64,000 nucleotides of DNA from Coix lacryma-jobi var. lacryma-jobi. Its lineage: Eukaryota > Streptophyta > Magnoliopsida > Poales > Poaceae. Made by a program: the position numbers and the translations under genes. The first letter of the stretch is position 1, and every line of letters starts with the position of its first letter. Below the pieces are notes generated by a model, which was not told the origin of the DNA, made no database searches, and worked only from the letters and a program-made list of their open reading frames with translations. The DNA is taken from contig CM019824.1 in NCBI GenBank assembly GCA_009763385.1, positions 113,788,660 to 113,852,659 on the forward strand, written 5' to 3'. Shown piece after piece: positions 31,401-42,639 of this stretch.

Positions 31401-34146
31401 GACATTGCATCTGGTTGTGAAATAATGAGCTTGTTAGATTGTTTTTCAGGCTATCACCAGATTTGGCTTCATCCCGACTATGAGGAGAAAACCAGTTTCA
31501 TCACCCCCACAGGCACATACTGCTACCGGCGAATGCCGGAAGGGCTGCGGAATGCAGGCCCAACTTTCTCGCGAATGATCGACAAAGTGTTCCAAAGCCA
31601 GAAGCAAAAGAAAAACTTGTTGGCGTACATTGGAAGATCATCAGGCAGATTTGCTCGAGACTTTCGGCAATCTCCGAAAGAGCGGTTTAAAGCTAAACCC
31701 CGACAAGTGCATTTTCGGCATCAGGAAAGGCAAGCTCCTCGGTTGCCTGGTATCGGCAAGAGGAATTGAAGCTAATCCCGACAAGATAGCGGCAATCATC
31801 AACATGCAACCGCCCTCAAACCGAAAGCAAGTGCAAAAGTTGACAGGAAGGCTGGCTTCTCTGAACAGATTCATCGCAAGGTCCGCCGAAAGAGGACTGC
31901 CTTTCTTCCGAACTCTGCGTAGCTCCGACCCTTTCGATTGGGGGGAAGAGCAGCACCAAGCTTTTCAGCAGCTAAAGGAGTATTTGACCAAGCTAACCAC
32001 GTTGTCCTTGCCGTCGCCGGAAGCAACGCTCTTGTTGTATCTCGCAGCGTCTCACGCCACTGTAAGCGCGGTACTGGTGGAAGAAAAGGAGCACGAAAAC
32101 AAGATGACGCAGTTCCCAATCTATTTTGTTTCCGAGGCCCTTTCGGGCGCAAAGCTGAACTACTCAGAGCTAGAGAAGATAGCCTATGCAGTGCTAATGG
32201 CCTCCCGAAAGCTGAAACATTACTTTCAGTCTCACCACATCATAGTCCTATCGGCTCAGCCGTTAGAAGCACTGTTTCGCAACAATGAAGCTATCGGCCG
32301 AATTGGCAAATGGGCAGCAGAGCTAAACGAATACGTGATAGATTTCCAACATCGATCCGCAATCAAGTCGCAGGCATTGGCGGACTTCATAGCAGATTGG
32401 ACCCCTGCTGCTTTCGACACCACACTCGAATTCGAAGAGCCCGTCTGGACTGTGAATTGCGACGGCGCATGGGGCATGACTGGAGCCGGAATCTCAGCAA
32501 TCCTTACACCTCCAAGAGGACCAAAGGTCAGATTTGCCGCAAGGCTGCAATTCCTCGCAACCAACAACACCGCCGAATATGAAGCCGTATTGCTGGGTTT
32601 ACGAAAGCTTCGAGCAATCGGAGCGAGAAGATGCATAGTCAAGTCGGATTCCCAGGTGGTTGTCGGTCATGCCGAAAAGGAATTCACTGCAAGAGAGCCA
32701 AAGCTAGCCAAGTATCTGGCGGCAATCAGAAGAATGGAGAAATATTTCACTGGTTTCACCCTGCGACACATTCCAAGGGCCGAAAACGCAGAGGCAGACG
32801 AGCTGGCCAAAGCCGTAGCACAAAATCTACCGCTGCCATCAGATGTGTTCTATTAGATCCTTTCGGCAAAAGCCGTGAAAGAGGAGGAAGAACATCCAGA
32901 CTCAATACATGCTATCGTCAGTGATGACTGGAGGTCACAGATATTTGCCTATTTAGCTGGAACTTACGAGCCACAGTCTAGGAAGGATGCCGAAAGAATG
33001 GCCAGCAGGGCGAAAGGTTACGCAATCATCGGAGAGCAGTTGTTCAAAAATGGAATAACAGCACCTCTTCTGAAATGCATAAGCCAGCGCGAAGGCATTC
33101 AATTACTCGAAGAAATGCATGCCGGAATGTGCGGAGCGCATAGAGGGCCTCACGAGATAGCGCACAGAGCAATGAGACAAGAATTTTACTGGCCTTCCGC
33201 TGCATCAAATGCCAAAGAGCTGGTCAAATGTTGCAAAGGTTGCCAGATGTTCGCCAAAAATCAGAAAGCCCCAGCAAATGAGACCACGCCGATAGTGCCG
33301 ACCTGGCCATTGCAGAGGTGGGGCATCGACATAGTTGGTCCGCTACCAGCAGCCCCGGGCAACTTGCGTTTTGCAGCGGTAGCTCTTGAGTATTTCACCA
33401 AATGGGTGGAAGCGAAGGCCCTTGCCAGCATAACTTCCACCTCTTTAACTAAGTTCGTCTGGCAGAGGATAATCTGTCGCTTCGGTGTTCCGTCATTCAT
33501 CACCTGCGACAATGGGAAGCAGTTCGATTGCGCCGAATTCAGAAATTTTTGTGATGAACTCAACATCAAGCTCAATTTCGCTTCTGTAAATTACCCACAA
33601 GCAAACGGGGTTGTCGAAAGAGCGAATGGCTTAATCTTTTCGGCAATTTCGAAAACACTCTACGACTCGCCGAAAGGCAAGTGGGCCAACACCCTAACAA
33701 CAGCTGTATGGGGACACAACATTTCACGGTCCAGAGCTACCGGCTTCACCCCATTCAGGCTACTTTACGGAGAGGAAGCAGTAACCCCGGAAGAAGTAAA
33801 GCTGGGTTCCTTCCGAACCGAAATGACCCCAACTACTGAAGAGCAAAGACACGTCGAGCTCGACACCATCGAAGAAGTAAGACTGCAGGCTGCAGAAAAC
33901 CTCGAAAAGTACCACGCCGAAACAAAGCATCACAGGGACAAGACGATAATCCGAAAGGATATCAAGCCTGGTGACATGGTCACCATTAGGCAGCAAGATA
34001 AGCAAGGCAAGCTGCAATCGCAGTGGCAAGGCCCTTTCGTCGTGGCAAGCATGGCAGCGCCCGGGGTATTCCGGTTGAGGAATGACAAGGGCGAAGTATC
34101 AGCTCACACATGGAACGCGAGCAATCTGCGCCGTTTCTACCCGTAA
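28431..34146 (+). pseudogene. gag-pol polyprotein of G2, with stops and deleted RT active site
   Basis: Start ATG 28431 (MPPRKAPKAVDN). Gag: coiled coil (EIERLLLQRDQLQQQL), then the retrotransposon gag domain (FDGKANPRKFLASYE...AHDWYTTL) and a CCHC knuckle CVICDGNFGHTTRDC near 29811. Protease: LIDTGSSADILF near 30485. RT: WRMCVDFTDLNKCCPKDPYPLPRID and LLDCFSGYHQI. RNase H and a second RNase H (WTVNCDGAWG...NNTAEYEA...KSDSQVVVG...ENAEADELAK, near 32447-32815) follow, then integrase with its His/Cys finger (CCKGCQMF), GIDIVG, TCDNGKQF and GVVERANG, ending RRFYP at 34146. Damage: TGA at 29280, TAG at 32854, and near 31630 the frame jumps from NLLAY straight to EDHQADLL, losing the Y-V-D-D Asp pair and shifting the frame. 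The enzyme is therefore dead although the insertion is young. Confidence 0.9.
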
Positions 34147-34450
34147 TTTATCTCTTTTTCGACTGTGGTGTAATTTCTCCCTCTTTCACCATTTTTGTAA
34201 TCAAATGTCGGCTGTGCTCTTTTTCCTCGCCGGGGAAGCCCTTCATCAGGGTGCGAGGTTTTTTAACGAGGCAGCCGAATGTAACCGCCACATTACTAAA
34301 GTAGCCGTAATTCCCCAAAAATGTCATGCGAATCGGTCGAAGACGAAATCAACCAAGCATAAGGTTGAGACATTCGTCAACACAATGTGATAAAAAGAGA
34401 ATGTCGAGGAGGTAGGGCAAAAGAGACCCCTTCCATCCAACGACAATCTC
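34147..34450 (+). other. G2 region after pol
   Basis: Non-coding 300 bp between the integrase stop and the first tandem array; nothing further recognised. Confidence 0.4.
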
Positions 34451-34915
34451 GAAAGCCTGCGGGCTATGTGAAATCCGACCCTCCGACAAAACGAGAGGGC
34501 GGAACGAAAGCCTGCGGGCTATGTGAAATCCGACCCTCCGACAAAATGAGAGGGCGGAACGAAAGCCTGCGGGCTATGTGAAATCCGACCCTCCGACAAA
34601 ACGAGAGGGCGGAACGAAAGCCTGCGGGCTATGTAAAAACCGACCCTCTGACAAAACGAGAGGGCGGAGCGAAAGCCTGCGGGCTATGTGAAATCCGACC
34701 CTCCGACAAAACGAGAGGGCGGAACGAAAGCCTGCGGGCTATGTGAAATCCGACCCTCCGACGAAAGGAGAGGGCGAAACAAAAGCCTGCGGGCTATGTG
34801 AAAACCGACCCTCCGACAAAATGCGAGGGCGGAACGAAGGCCTGTGGGCCATACGAAAGCTGACCCTCCGACAAAACGCGAGGGCGGAACGAAAGCCTGC
34901 GGGCTACGCAAATCA
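34451..34915 (+). repeat. 55-bp tandem array in G2
   Basis: Nine copies at exact 55-bp spacing, starting at 34451, 34506, 34561, 34616, 34671, 34726, 34781, 34836 and 34891; the last is partial. Unit begins gaaagcctgcgggctatgtg and includes ccgaccctccgacaaaacg agagggcgg. Copies 1-6 are nearly identical, copies 7-9 more diverged. Confidence 0.95.
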
Positions 34916-35440
34916 AGCAGTCCCTGCGAGACGACAAGGATAGCCGGCAGGCCCCCGCAGCCTTTAAGAGCATAAATGCCATATTAACCTTTTTACCTGC
35001 CAAACGACAACAAATACGGCCAGGTGAGTAAATGCAGCCGTCCTGTACCATGGGCAAGGTAGTATAAATAGGCTGCAAAGTGCAAGCCTCCCATCCATCC
35101 CAAACTACCGAGGCTCTTCAAAATGTTAGATCCAAGTAGTCAGCTCAGTATCGAAAATGCGAATAGGAAGCATCAGGAGCTACGCTTTCGTTTTTATGAT
35201 CGTGTCATCGGCATCGCGTCCACCTATCGTCACCAATCTGGTAACTATAGGCGGTAGTACTATCGGGTGGCTTTCCCATCTCAAACCAAAGATAGGAGAT
35301 GAACCAAGCCGTGCATGCGGCTGGACAGCAATACGAGCAATATCATAATCATAGTCGATTGTATGCCCCCCATGTTGCGTTCATGAAGACATTTTCGACA
35401 ACCGAATTATCAAGCGCCTTCGCGCGAATGCTAAACGCCA
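34916..35440. other. G2 spacer between tandem arrays
   Basis: About 500 bp without a gene. A ggtagtataaatagg TATA-like box lies at about 35057-35070 on plus, 90 bp before an ATG with a short open frame, but no protein motif supports a gene here. Confidence 0.4.
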
Positions 35441-36490
35441 CTCGCCTAAGTATGTGGGGGCGGGCGCATTTTTGTTATCGGCCGAGGGGCTCGCACCGAA
35501 AGCTCCCTCGCGCAATGCTAACGCCCCTCGCCTAAGTATGTGGGGGCGGGCGCGTTTTTGTTATCGGCCGAGGGGCTCGCACCGAAAGCTCCCTCGCCTA
35601 AGTGTGTGGGGGCGGGCGCGTCATTGTTATCGGCCGAGGGGCTCGCACCGAAAGCCCCCTCGCGCGAATGCTAACGCCCCTCGCCTAAGTATGCGGGGGC
35701 GGGCGCGTTTTTGTTATCGGCCGAGGGGCTCGCACCGAAAGCTCCCTCACGCGAATACCAACGCCACTCGCCTGTGTGTGGGGGCGGGCGCGTCTTTGCT
35801 ATCGGCCGAGGGGAGCACCGAAAGCTCCCTCGCGCGAATACCAACGCCACACTCCTAAGTGTGTGGGGATGGGCGCGTCTTTGCTATCGGCCGAGGGGCT
35901 CGCACCGAAAGCCCCCTCGCGCGAATGCTAACGCCCCTCGCCTAAGTATGTGGGGGCGGGCGCGCCTTTGTTATCGGCCGAGGGGCTCGCAACGAAAGCT
36001 CCCTCGCGCGAATACCAACGCCACTCGCCTAAGTGTGTGGGGGCAGGCGCGTCTTTGCTGTCGGCCGAGGGGCTCGCACCGAAAGCTCCCTCGCGCGAAT
36101 GCTAAGCTCCCTCGCCTAAGTGTGTGGGGGCGGGCGCGCCTTTGCTATCGGCGAGGGGATCGCACCGAAAGCTCCCTCGCGCGAATGCTAACGCCCCTCG
36201 CCTAAGTATGTGGGGGCGGGCGCGTCTTTGCTGTCGGCCGAGGGGCTCGCACCGAAAGCTCCCTCGCGCGAATGCTAACGCCCCTAGCCTAAGTGTGTGG
36301 GGGCGGGCGCGTCTTTGCTGTCGGCCGAGGGGCTCGCACCGAAAGCTCCCTCGCGCGAATGCTAACGCCCCTCGCCTAAGTGTGTGGGGGCGGGCGCTTC
36401 TTTGCTATCGGCCGAGGGGATCGCTCCGAAAGCCCCCTCGCGCGAATGCTAACGCCCCCCGCCTGAGTGTGCGGGGGCGGGCGCGTCTAT
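35441..36490 (+). repeat. About 86-bp tandem array in G2
   Basis: About twelve to thirteen copies of an 85-87 bp unit (one copy shortened to 66 bp), beginning at about 35441, 35527, 35593, 35680, 35767, 35852, 35937, 36024, 36111, 36197, 36284, 36371 and 36458. The unit contains gtgtgggggcgggcgcg, ttatcggccgaggggctcgc and accgaaagctccctcgcgcg. Very GC- and CpG-rich. Open frames through it repeat the same peptide and are artefacts. Confidence 0.95.
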
Positions 36491-37140
36491 CGGCAAAGAG
36501 TACCCGAAACCCAAGCAATCTGCACGACTTAGCATGGCACACGATCATCCAAGTCACATTCAAGCGAAAGAATGAAAAAGTCGAACAAACGCAAAAAATG
36601 TTCAACAACGAAAGGCACAACACACTGCGAAACTTCTTATAACATCAGACTCGGGGGGCAAAGTTTGTACAATGCAATTCAGGGCCGCGAACTAGTTTCG
36701 CGGCCAAGCAAAATACTGTATCGCCTCTTATCTGGCGAAGGCACGGCGTCTTCAGGCTCCAGCTTAACGAATGCAGCACCATCGAAGCCCGGCGGTGCGC
36801 GTGAAGCCCCACGTCTCTTTCGTCTCAAATCCAGTTCGCGCGGATCGAATGTTTCATAAAAAGCCCGCAGTCGTTCTTCAGTGCGTCTAAGTTTTTTGGC
36901 GCGCTTTCTCATATAGGCCGAAAGAGACGCCAACGGAAATCTAGTGCGATAGCTCCTCCACAAGTCACCACCAACACAGACATCGCCAGACATAATCGTT
37001 AACGGGCAGATGTCGAGAACGTTCGGCGTTCCCGCATCCACACCCTGTTCAACATACAACATCCGAACTTAAGTTTCAAACTTTACACGAGTTCCAAGAA
37101 CAATAACTAGCCAACACATTAAAGACAAGCCCTAGATGCA
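36491..37140. other. G2 spacer downstream of the opposite-strand gene
   Basis: 650 bp between the tandem array and the minus-strand stop codon at 37141. A minus-strand frame at 36679-37062 with arginine-rich sequence (MRKRAKKLRRTEERLRAFY...FDPRELDLRRKRRG) could be a further short frame or exon; no family is recognised. Confidence 0.4.
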
Positions 37141-40100
37141 TCATTCATCTACCGCGGCATCTTGAGAAGCATTCGGTTCACGAGCGGTAGCCGCGGCCGA
37201 GCTCTCGGGCACTTCATCATTAGGCGCGGGCGTACTTGCTTCGTCCTCCGGCTCAGCCTCGCGTGCCCGTCTTTCGGAAATGAAATCCGTGAACACTTGC
37301 CGAATGTGCGCTTTCTCCTCAAGAGTCTGCAAAAAGGATGAAATCTCAAACAAAGCACCGGCCGAAGCCGCGCGATGCAACAAAGAGGGCGATAGCAATT
37401 AAATGAGCCAGGCAAAAAGACTAAGCGGTAGTTAAACCATACCCTCCCACGAGCCACTGCAGCCTGCATAAGGGACATGTCGTTTCCGCCGGCCAGCCAA
37501 AACTCATCGAAAAACCTTTTCCCGAGCGCTTTCGCCGCTTCGGGGGTGCGCCAGTAATAGTCGACCTCCTTGACCAAGAGCTCCGCGATATGGGAGCAGC
37601 CGGCGTCCACAAGGCTATGGCCGATCGCCTTGATACCGGTGACGGCGGCGTAGTCTCGGCCATGGGCCATGTGTCCTTCCAGCGACTCCATCTCGGAGCG
37701 AATCCAGCCAACAATGTCTTCAACGCTGCGCTCCGAAGGACCTTCCGCCACAACGCCGATGTTGCGGAGGCATTCGCAAAAGCGAGTCGCGGCCTCTTCA
37801 GCGGCAGTTAAAAGCAATCTTTCTCTTTCGGCTTGGGCGGCCCGCAGCTGCGAAAGCTCTTTTTTGAGGCCCTCCACCTCCTTCTGGCTGGCCTTCCTCG
37901 AGGCGCACTCGGCTTCCGCTTTCTTAGCTTGTTGCTCAAGGTCGGAAGCAAGTTTTGTCACTTGCGCGTCGAAGTTCTTGACCTGAGTCTCGAGCTCTTG
38001 CTTTTCACGCTCGATCTTGCAGGGTATAAAGGTCCCTCTGGTTGCTTTGACTACGGGCGATAACAGCTGCCTGCGAAAGAAGAACAATACGATACAATAC
38101 GATTAGAAAGCGCCAAAAGAGAACCCAAAAGAAAGCGGCGAGTCCAAAACGTACGCTTGCCAGATGAAACGACATAGCGTCGTCAAGCTTCAAGCTGTTG
38201 ACTTTAAGAAGGTCCCTCTCCACCTCCGGAGCGACGAAGGCTCTCTGCGAAAACTCCACAAATTTTGTGGCCTCCTCGTTGCTACCGGGAAGAAGCCCGG
38301 CTCGGCGATAGTCAAGCCGAGAGGCGAGTTGAGCGTCCGAGGGCGCACCTAAAGAACAAGCAACGCAATAAGTTCTTTCTTTCGCCTCGTCTGTGTCATT
38401 CGACGAGCTCAGGCCAGTATAAAATGCGGGTTCTCGTAGTCCGATGGCACCCCATCGAGAACCAGTCGTCCGTAGCCCAAGAGCTGCCCTTCAACCATCT
38501 CCTGAGTTAAGCGCATGCCAACCGACAAAAGCTGTACTTTACCTTTGTCAACAGCAGGAGCAGGCGTCTTCAGTGGAGCACTTTCCCTTTCACCAACGGC
38601 GCCCCTCTCGCCTGGCGCCGGCATAGATGCATCCGCCCGCGGTGTTTTCGCTTTCTTGGCCGGGCGCCCCGCATTATCGGCCGGGCCGGAAGGCTTTCGA
38701 GCTCCAACTTTCGCGAAAGTAGGCATATCGGCGACCGACGTGTCGTCATCAAACGCGGCCCGCGAAAGTGGCAAGCCATGCCTTTTCGGAGCCATACACC
38801 CAGCTTGCGATGCACTCTGCAAAAGAAAGAACAAGCAAAAACAGCGCGAAAGAGCAATAAGACATTCGGCTAAAAAGCACATATGCACAAGCCAGATATG
38901 AAAAGTCGAGGCCAAGCGCACGACGCAAAAAGTTTAGATTAAATAGCGAATAAACGGAAGAACTAACCACCCTCGGATGGTCGAAAGGGTCAATGTCAGG
39001 GATCGATTCCAAGGCTCCCCCTTTGTTTTTGAGCAGCGGTTTCGCAATTAAACGACCAATGCGAATATCGCCAACTTCACTGGCAGCTTTTCGCCGAGGA
39101 ACTACACCGCTGCGCCCCCCACGCCTAGCCACGCCCTTACCTTTCGCCTTCGATGTCCTTGCTTCCCCTTCAACTTCGTCAACCAAAGGCCTCTCGGCAT
39201 ACGTGATGCCCATAGCGTCGAAGGCACGATTCAAGCGACGGCTCCGACCAAGGTTGCCAAGTTGGAACTCGCTTTCCTTTCGCAGATACGGCCCGCAGAT
39301 TGCCTTAGCCTCACTTTCGATATACTCCACGTAGGAGTCATCGTCACCAAAATTCATGGGCCTCTCTAAAAGCAGCAGGGGGCCGCGATACCCATCTTTG
39401 TCCCAAAACTCCTCAAATGAGGTCGCACTGCAAAGTGGGTTCATTCCAATCGCCATCCACTCTTCCACTAAATCCCGGCTAATTTGAAACCGAGCGGTGA
39501 GAGCGAAAGCATCCCCGCCACGAATAGCTTCCGCATCCCTCAACACAACGGGCGGAAGGTGTCTGCCCGGGCACTTCTCTAAAGTTGAGACAAGTGGAGA
39601 ACCTTTCCTCTCCCCTTTGCTCAACGCTTCAGCGACAGCTTCGTCTGAGCAGACGCGATAGTAGAACCAAGAGCGCTTCCATTCTGGCCATTTGTTCCGG
39701 TAGGTGAGCGAAATCGAAATGGCGCCTCGAGTTTTCCGTGGAACGAAATTAATGCACCCGATTTCGTTGGGAAGTTTCTCCCCCAGGAAAGGATCGTTCA
39801 CTTGTGTCGCCCGACGGTGAATGTCGTGGAACCGCACGAAAACATCCGCCCGCGGTTCACAGCCCAACATCTTCATAGCCTGGGCGAACACGCTGAGCCT
39901 GACGAAAGCGTTCGGCGTCAACTGGTGGAGTTGTATCCCGAATCCTGAGAGAACGTCCGAGACGAAACCCTCGAGAGGAAAATCCAAGCCAGCGGCGAAA
40001 TAAGCGCGAAAAACAATGGCTTCACTGGGTCGCGGAATCGGCACTTCCTCATCGCCTGGGATTCAGCAGCTGGCCAAGTGATCTTTCCGTAGGGGTCCTT

Positions 40101-40347
40101 CGGCAACCAGAGCTTGCAGGCTAGCGGGCATCATTCGCGAAGCACCGAGGAAGAAGGAGCAATCCGTCGGCACCGAAACCACACCAGAGTCCCCCTCATC
40201 CGATAAACTCCCATCGTGGCTTGGAACCCGCGGAGCGTCCCCAGATCCAATCGAAACTTCGGCGCTAATTTCACGGCGGGGAGACTCAGAAGCACTGCCG
40301 CTTTCGCTAGTCGAGCTCGTAGTCGACGTCGAGTCGGAAGACGCCAT
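37141..40347 (-). pseudogene. Opposite-strand gene of G2 ('putative gypsy type transposon' family)
   Basis: Minus strand, start ATG 40347 (MASSDSTSTTSSTSES, a serine-rich acidic leader). Exon 1 (40347-38971) has the family domain: EAIVFRAYFAAGLDFP, GIQLHQLTPNAFVRLSVF and MLGCEPRADVFVRFHDI, plainly related to the G1 gene (FRSFVERGLGLP, HITPNACLHIAIF). It ends in a basic stretch (KGKGVARRGGRSG). One in-frame TGA lies at 40063-40065. A GT-AG intron separates exon 2 (38816 to about 38410, with KKAKTPRADA, a possible nuclear signal). At least two more exons follow: about 38348-38158, and from about 38070 to 37149 with a long coiled coil (KQELETQVKNFDAQVTKLASDLEQQ) and an acidic end. Later exon limits are approximate. 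Function unknown; antisense position and own promoter are shared with Tat relatives. Confidence 0.8.
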
Positions 40348-40999
40348 CTAACATGGCGCGAAAGGAAAAATAAACAAGCAATATATGCGAAAGAAAAAAA
40401 AAATACAAAGGGAAGGAGAGACGGAATCAAGCAAAAACAAACAACCAATCTACACGATGCGAAGCCAAAAGCAGAAGAGAAACATAGAATGAGAGATACA
40501 CACCTCAAACAACGAAAGGCGACGGTCCGAGCAGGCGAATACACCTTTCGTCGAAAGACGTTTGCGTCAGGCGAAAGACGCAACAAACCGCGCGGTTTGC
40601 AGCGGTGCAGGGAGGCGTCGACTGATCCAGTGTCCCCCTCTCACGAAGCCTCGGGGGCTTTTATACGAGCAGCCCGCGACGCGCTTATCGAGGGAGGCGA
40701 AGAGACGCCTTGGCACAGAATTCGAAGCGTCGCAGTGGCACCCCTCCGTGTCGCGCGGTTTTCGAGGAAGACGAAAAGGCGTTTGCGACGCGACTTAAAA
40801 AAACATAAATAATAATAATAATAATATATACATATATACGTTTGTATTACCCAAAAAATAATAATAATAATAACAATAATACTAATAAAAAAAACCCTCA
40901 GCTTCGGGACGAAACGAGGGTTTTTTGGGCGGGCGTAGGCGCCTAGCGAAAGGACACGGTCGAACTTCGCGAGCTGCAGATTCAACCGTAAGGGGCTAT
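40348..40999. other. G2 promoter region of the opposite-strand gene, AT microsatellite and PPT
   Basis: Contains the leader of the minus-strand gene, an (aat)n/(ata)n microsatellite at about 40800-40895, and the hairpin-like cctcagcttcg...cgagggtttttt near 40906-40928. The PPT accgtaaggggctat at 40986-41000 directly precedes the 3' LTR. No gene seen on the plus strand. Confidence 0.6.
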
Positions 41000-42013
41000 T
41001 GTTGGGGCAGCACCCAGACCGCAGGCGCCTCCGGCCCGCATTTTACCGAAAGATAACGGAGATTTTGCGCGAAAGGAAGCATTCGCGCGAAAGCACGTTT
41101 TGGTTTCGGTCCGCAAGACCGGAATAGGACGGAGCTTTCGTGCGAAAGGAAGCATTCGCGCGGAAGCACGCGATTCAGCTTGCAGATCAGGGGAAGGCGG
41201 AGCTTGCGCGCGAAAGGAAGCATTCGCGCGGAAGCACGCATTCGCCTTCGGTCCGCAGGACCGAAGCGGGACGGGGCTTTCGTGCGAAAGGAAGCATTCG
41301 CGCGGAAGCAGGCGTCTCGGCTTGCAGATCAAGGGAAGGCGGAGCTTGCGCGCGAAAGGAAGCATTCGCGCGGAAGCACGCATTCGTCTTCGGCCCGCAG
41401 GACCGAAGCGGGGCGGAGCTTTCGTGCGAAAGGAAGCATTCGCGCGAAAGCACGCGTTTCGGCTCGCGGACCAAGGGAAGGCGGAGCTTTCGTGCGAAAG
41501 GAAGCATTCGCGCGGAAGCAAGCATTCGCCTCCGGTCCGCATGACCGGAGTAGGATGGAGTTTTCGTGCGAAAGGAAGCGTTCGCGCGAAAGGAGCCCAG
41601 CGTTTCCGGCGAGAGTTTTCGTCATTCATGACTTTGGTTTTTCTTAGGTTTTCGCAGGTCGACGAAAGCCTGGGTCAAAGGGAGCGGGCCCACCGGCCGG
41701 GGAAAGGAGCCGGGGGACGCTGGGCCCACCAGATGGCGAAGTTACGATGATGCCCCTCGCGCCGGAAAAGGCGGCAAACAACCATGGGGTAGTTGAGCAG
41801 GGCATCATTGTAATTGTAGCAGAGTGGTTGGCAGGGCATTCTTGTACTTTCAAATTGACCTGGATCAATATAAAAAGCTCCCAACCTCCCGAGGGGGGGA
41901 GAACACTGTTCACTTCTACCACTACTCCACTCCCCTGTTCGGTTTCAGCTTTCGCGTCGCGCTTTCGTTCGTGCGACAACCCGCTGTTTCAAGGACCCAG
42001 TCCTGAAACAACA
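41000..42013 (+). repeat. 3' LTR of G2
   Basis: 1014 bp, the same length as the 5' LTR, from TGTTGGGGCAGC to CTGAAACAACA. About 14 substitutions against the 5' copy by eye, for example at the seventh motif cacacg/cacgcg and at ggtttcg/gctttcg. Followed by TSD gagca. Confidence 0.95.
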
Positions 42014-42639
42014 GAGCAGAAGATGAAGGAGCTGAAGAAGGCTTCCAAAAAGCAGCTTGAGTGTAAACTTAAAGTTTTTGTTGCCAGTCTGCTCCTTTTT
42101 GTTAGCTAATGATATAGTAACCAACTGATATTTATACAGATGCGAATAAGCTGGCTTCTGGGTGGCAGATCGCATTCAACCGGAAACAAGCAGAGCTTGA
42201 GGAGGTATTTGCTAATGCGCAAAGTACTCTTCAGGAAGCCAAATTGATGCGTGAGGGTGCTGACCAGGACCTTCTGCAGGCTATGAAGGCTACGAAGGAG
42301 TCGCGGGAAGCCCTTGAGTCTTCGCAAGCTTCCTTCAAGGCCTTGGAAAATGCCATCGAGCCCATCCTGAACATGATTCCGGTACCAGAAGGAGTCGAAG
42401 AAACTTTGATTGATCGGGCCAATGCTGCGCCTGGACGGCTGGCTCAATACATCAAGGATATGTCTACTTCTGTGGTGCAAGGTTTGATGGCGACGTTGCG
42501 GTTGCATCTGCCGTCTTTCGACTTGTCCGCTCTGATGACCCTTCCTGAAGGTAAAGGCGACGAGGACCTTGCAGCGATGCAAGAAGAGGTGAAGATCACG
42601 GCGGAGCAGTACTCGCAGATTTTAGATCTTGTAGAGTAG
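42014..42639 (+). pseudogene. Opposite-strand gene of G1, remainder of exon 5 and last exon
   Basis: After the TSD copy (42014-42018) the exon continues EQKMKELKKASKKQLEC to a gtaaac donor at 42063. The last exon starts after tatacag at 42140 and reads DANKLASGWQIAFNRKQAELEEVF, a long coiled-coil run (LLQAMKATKESREALESSQ), then IEPILNMIPVPEG and LPSFDLSALMTLPEG, ending DLVE with TAG at 42637-42639. This end is intact. Coiled coil suggests self-association; no known domain. Confidence 0.8.

Larger units (their letters stand above)
27383..42013 (+). mobile_element. G2: Tat-lineage Ty3/gypsy element, 14.6 kb, nested in G1
   Basis: Two 1014-bp LTRs (27383-28396 and 41000-42013), PBS just inside the left one, PPT just before the right one, and TSD gagca on both sides (27378-27382, 42014-42018). 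Order: LTR, PBS, gag-protease-RT-RNase H-second RNase H-integrase on plus (28431-34146), two tandem arrays (34451-34915, 35441-36490), opposite-strand gene on minus (40347 down to 37141), microsatellite, PPT, LTR. By eye the LTRs differ by about 14 substitutions and no length change, so insertion was recent. It sits in an exon of the G1 opposite-strand gene. Confidence 0.95.

Noticed and set aside
34451..34915. CRISPR-like regular array
   Set aside because: There are no unique spacers: the whole 55-bp unit repeats, and the context is a plant retrotransposon.
35454..36642. Frames with repeated RGSHRKLPRANANAPRLS peptides
   Set aside because: Translation of the 86-bp tandem array; the unit length lets the same peptide recur in different phases. 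No start context or family similarity.
40796..40900. AT-rich microsatellite as a possible origin or matrix-attachment site
   Set aside because: It is a simple (aat)n/(ata)n run inside G2; nothing else supports a special role.
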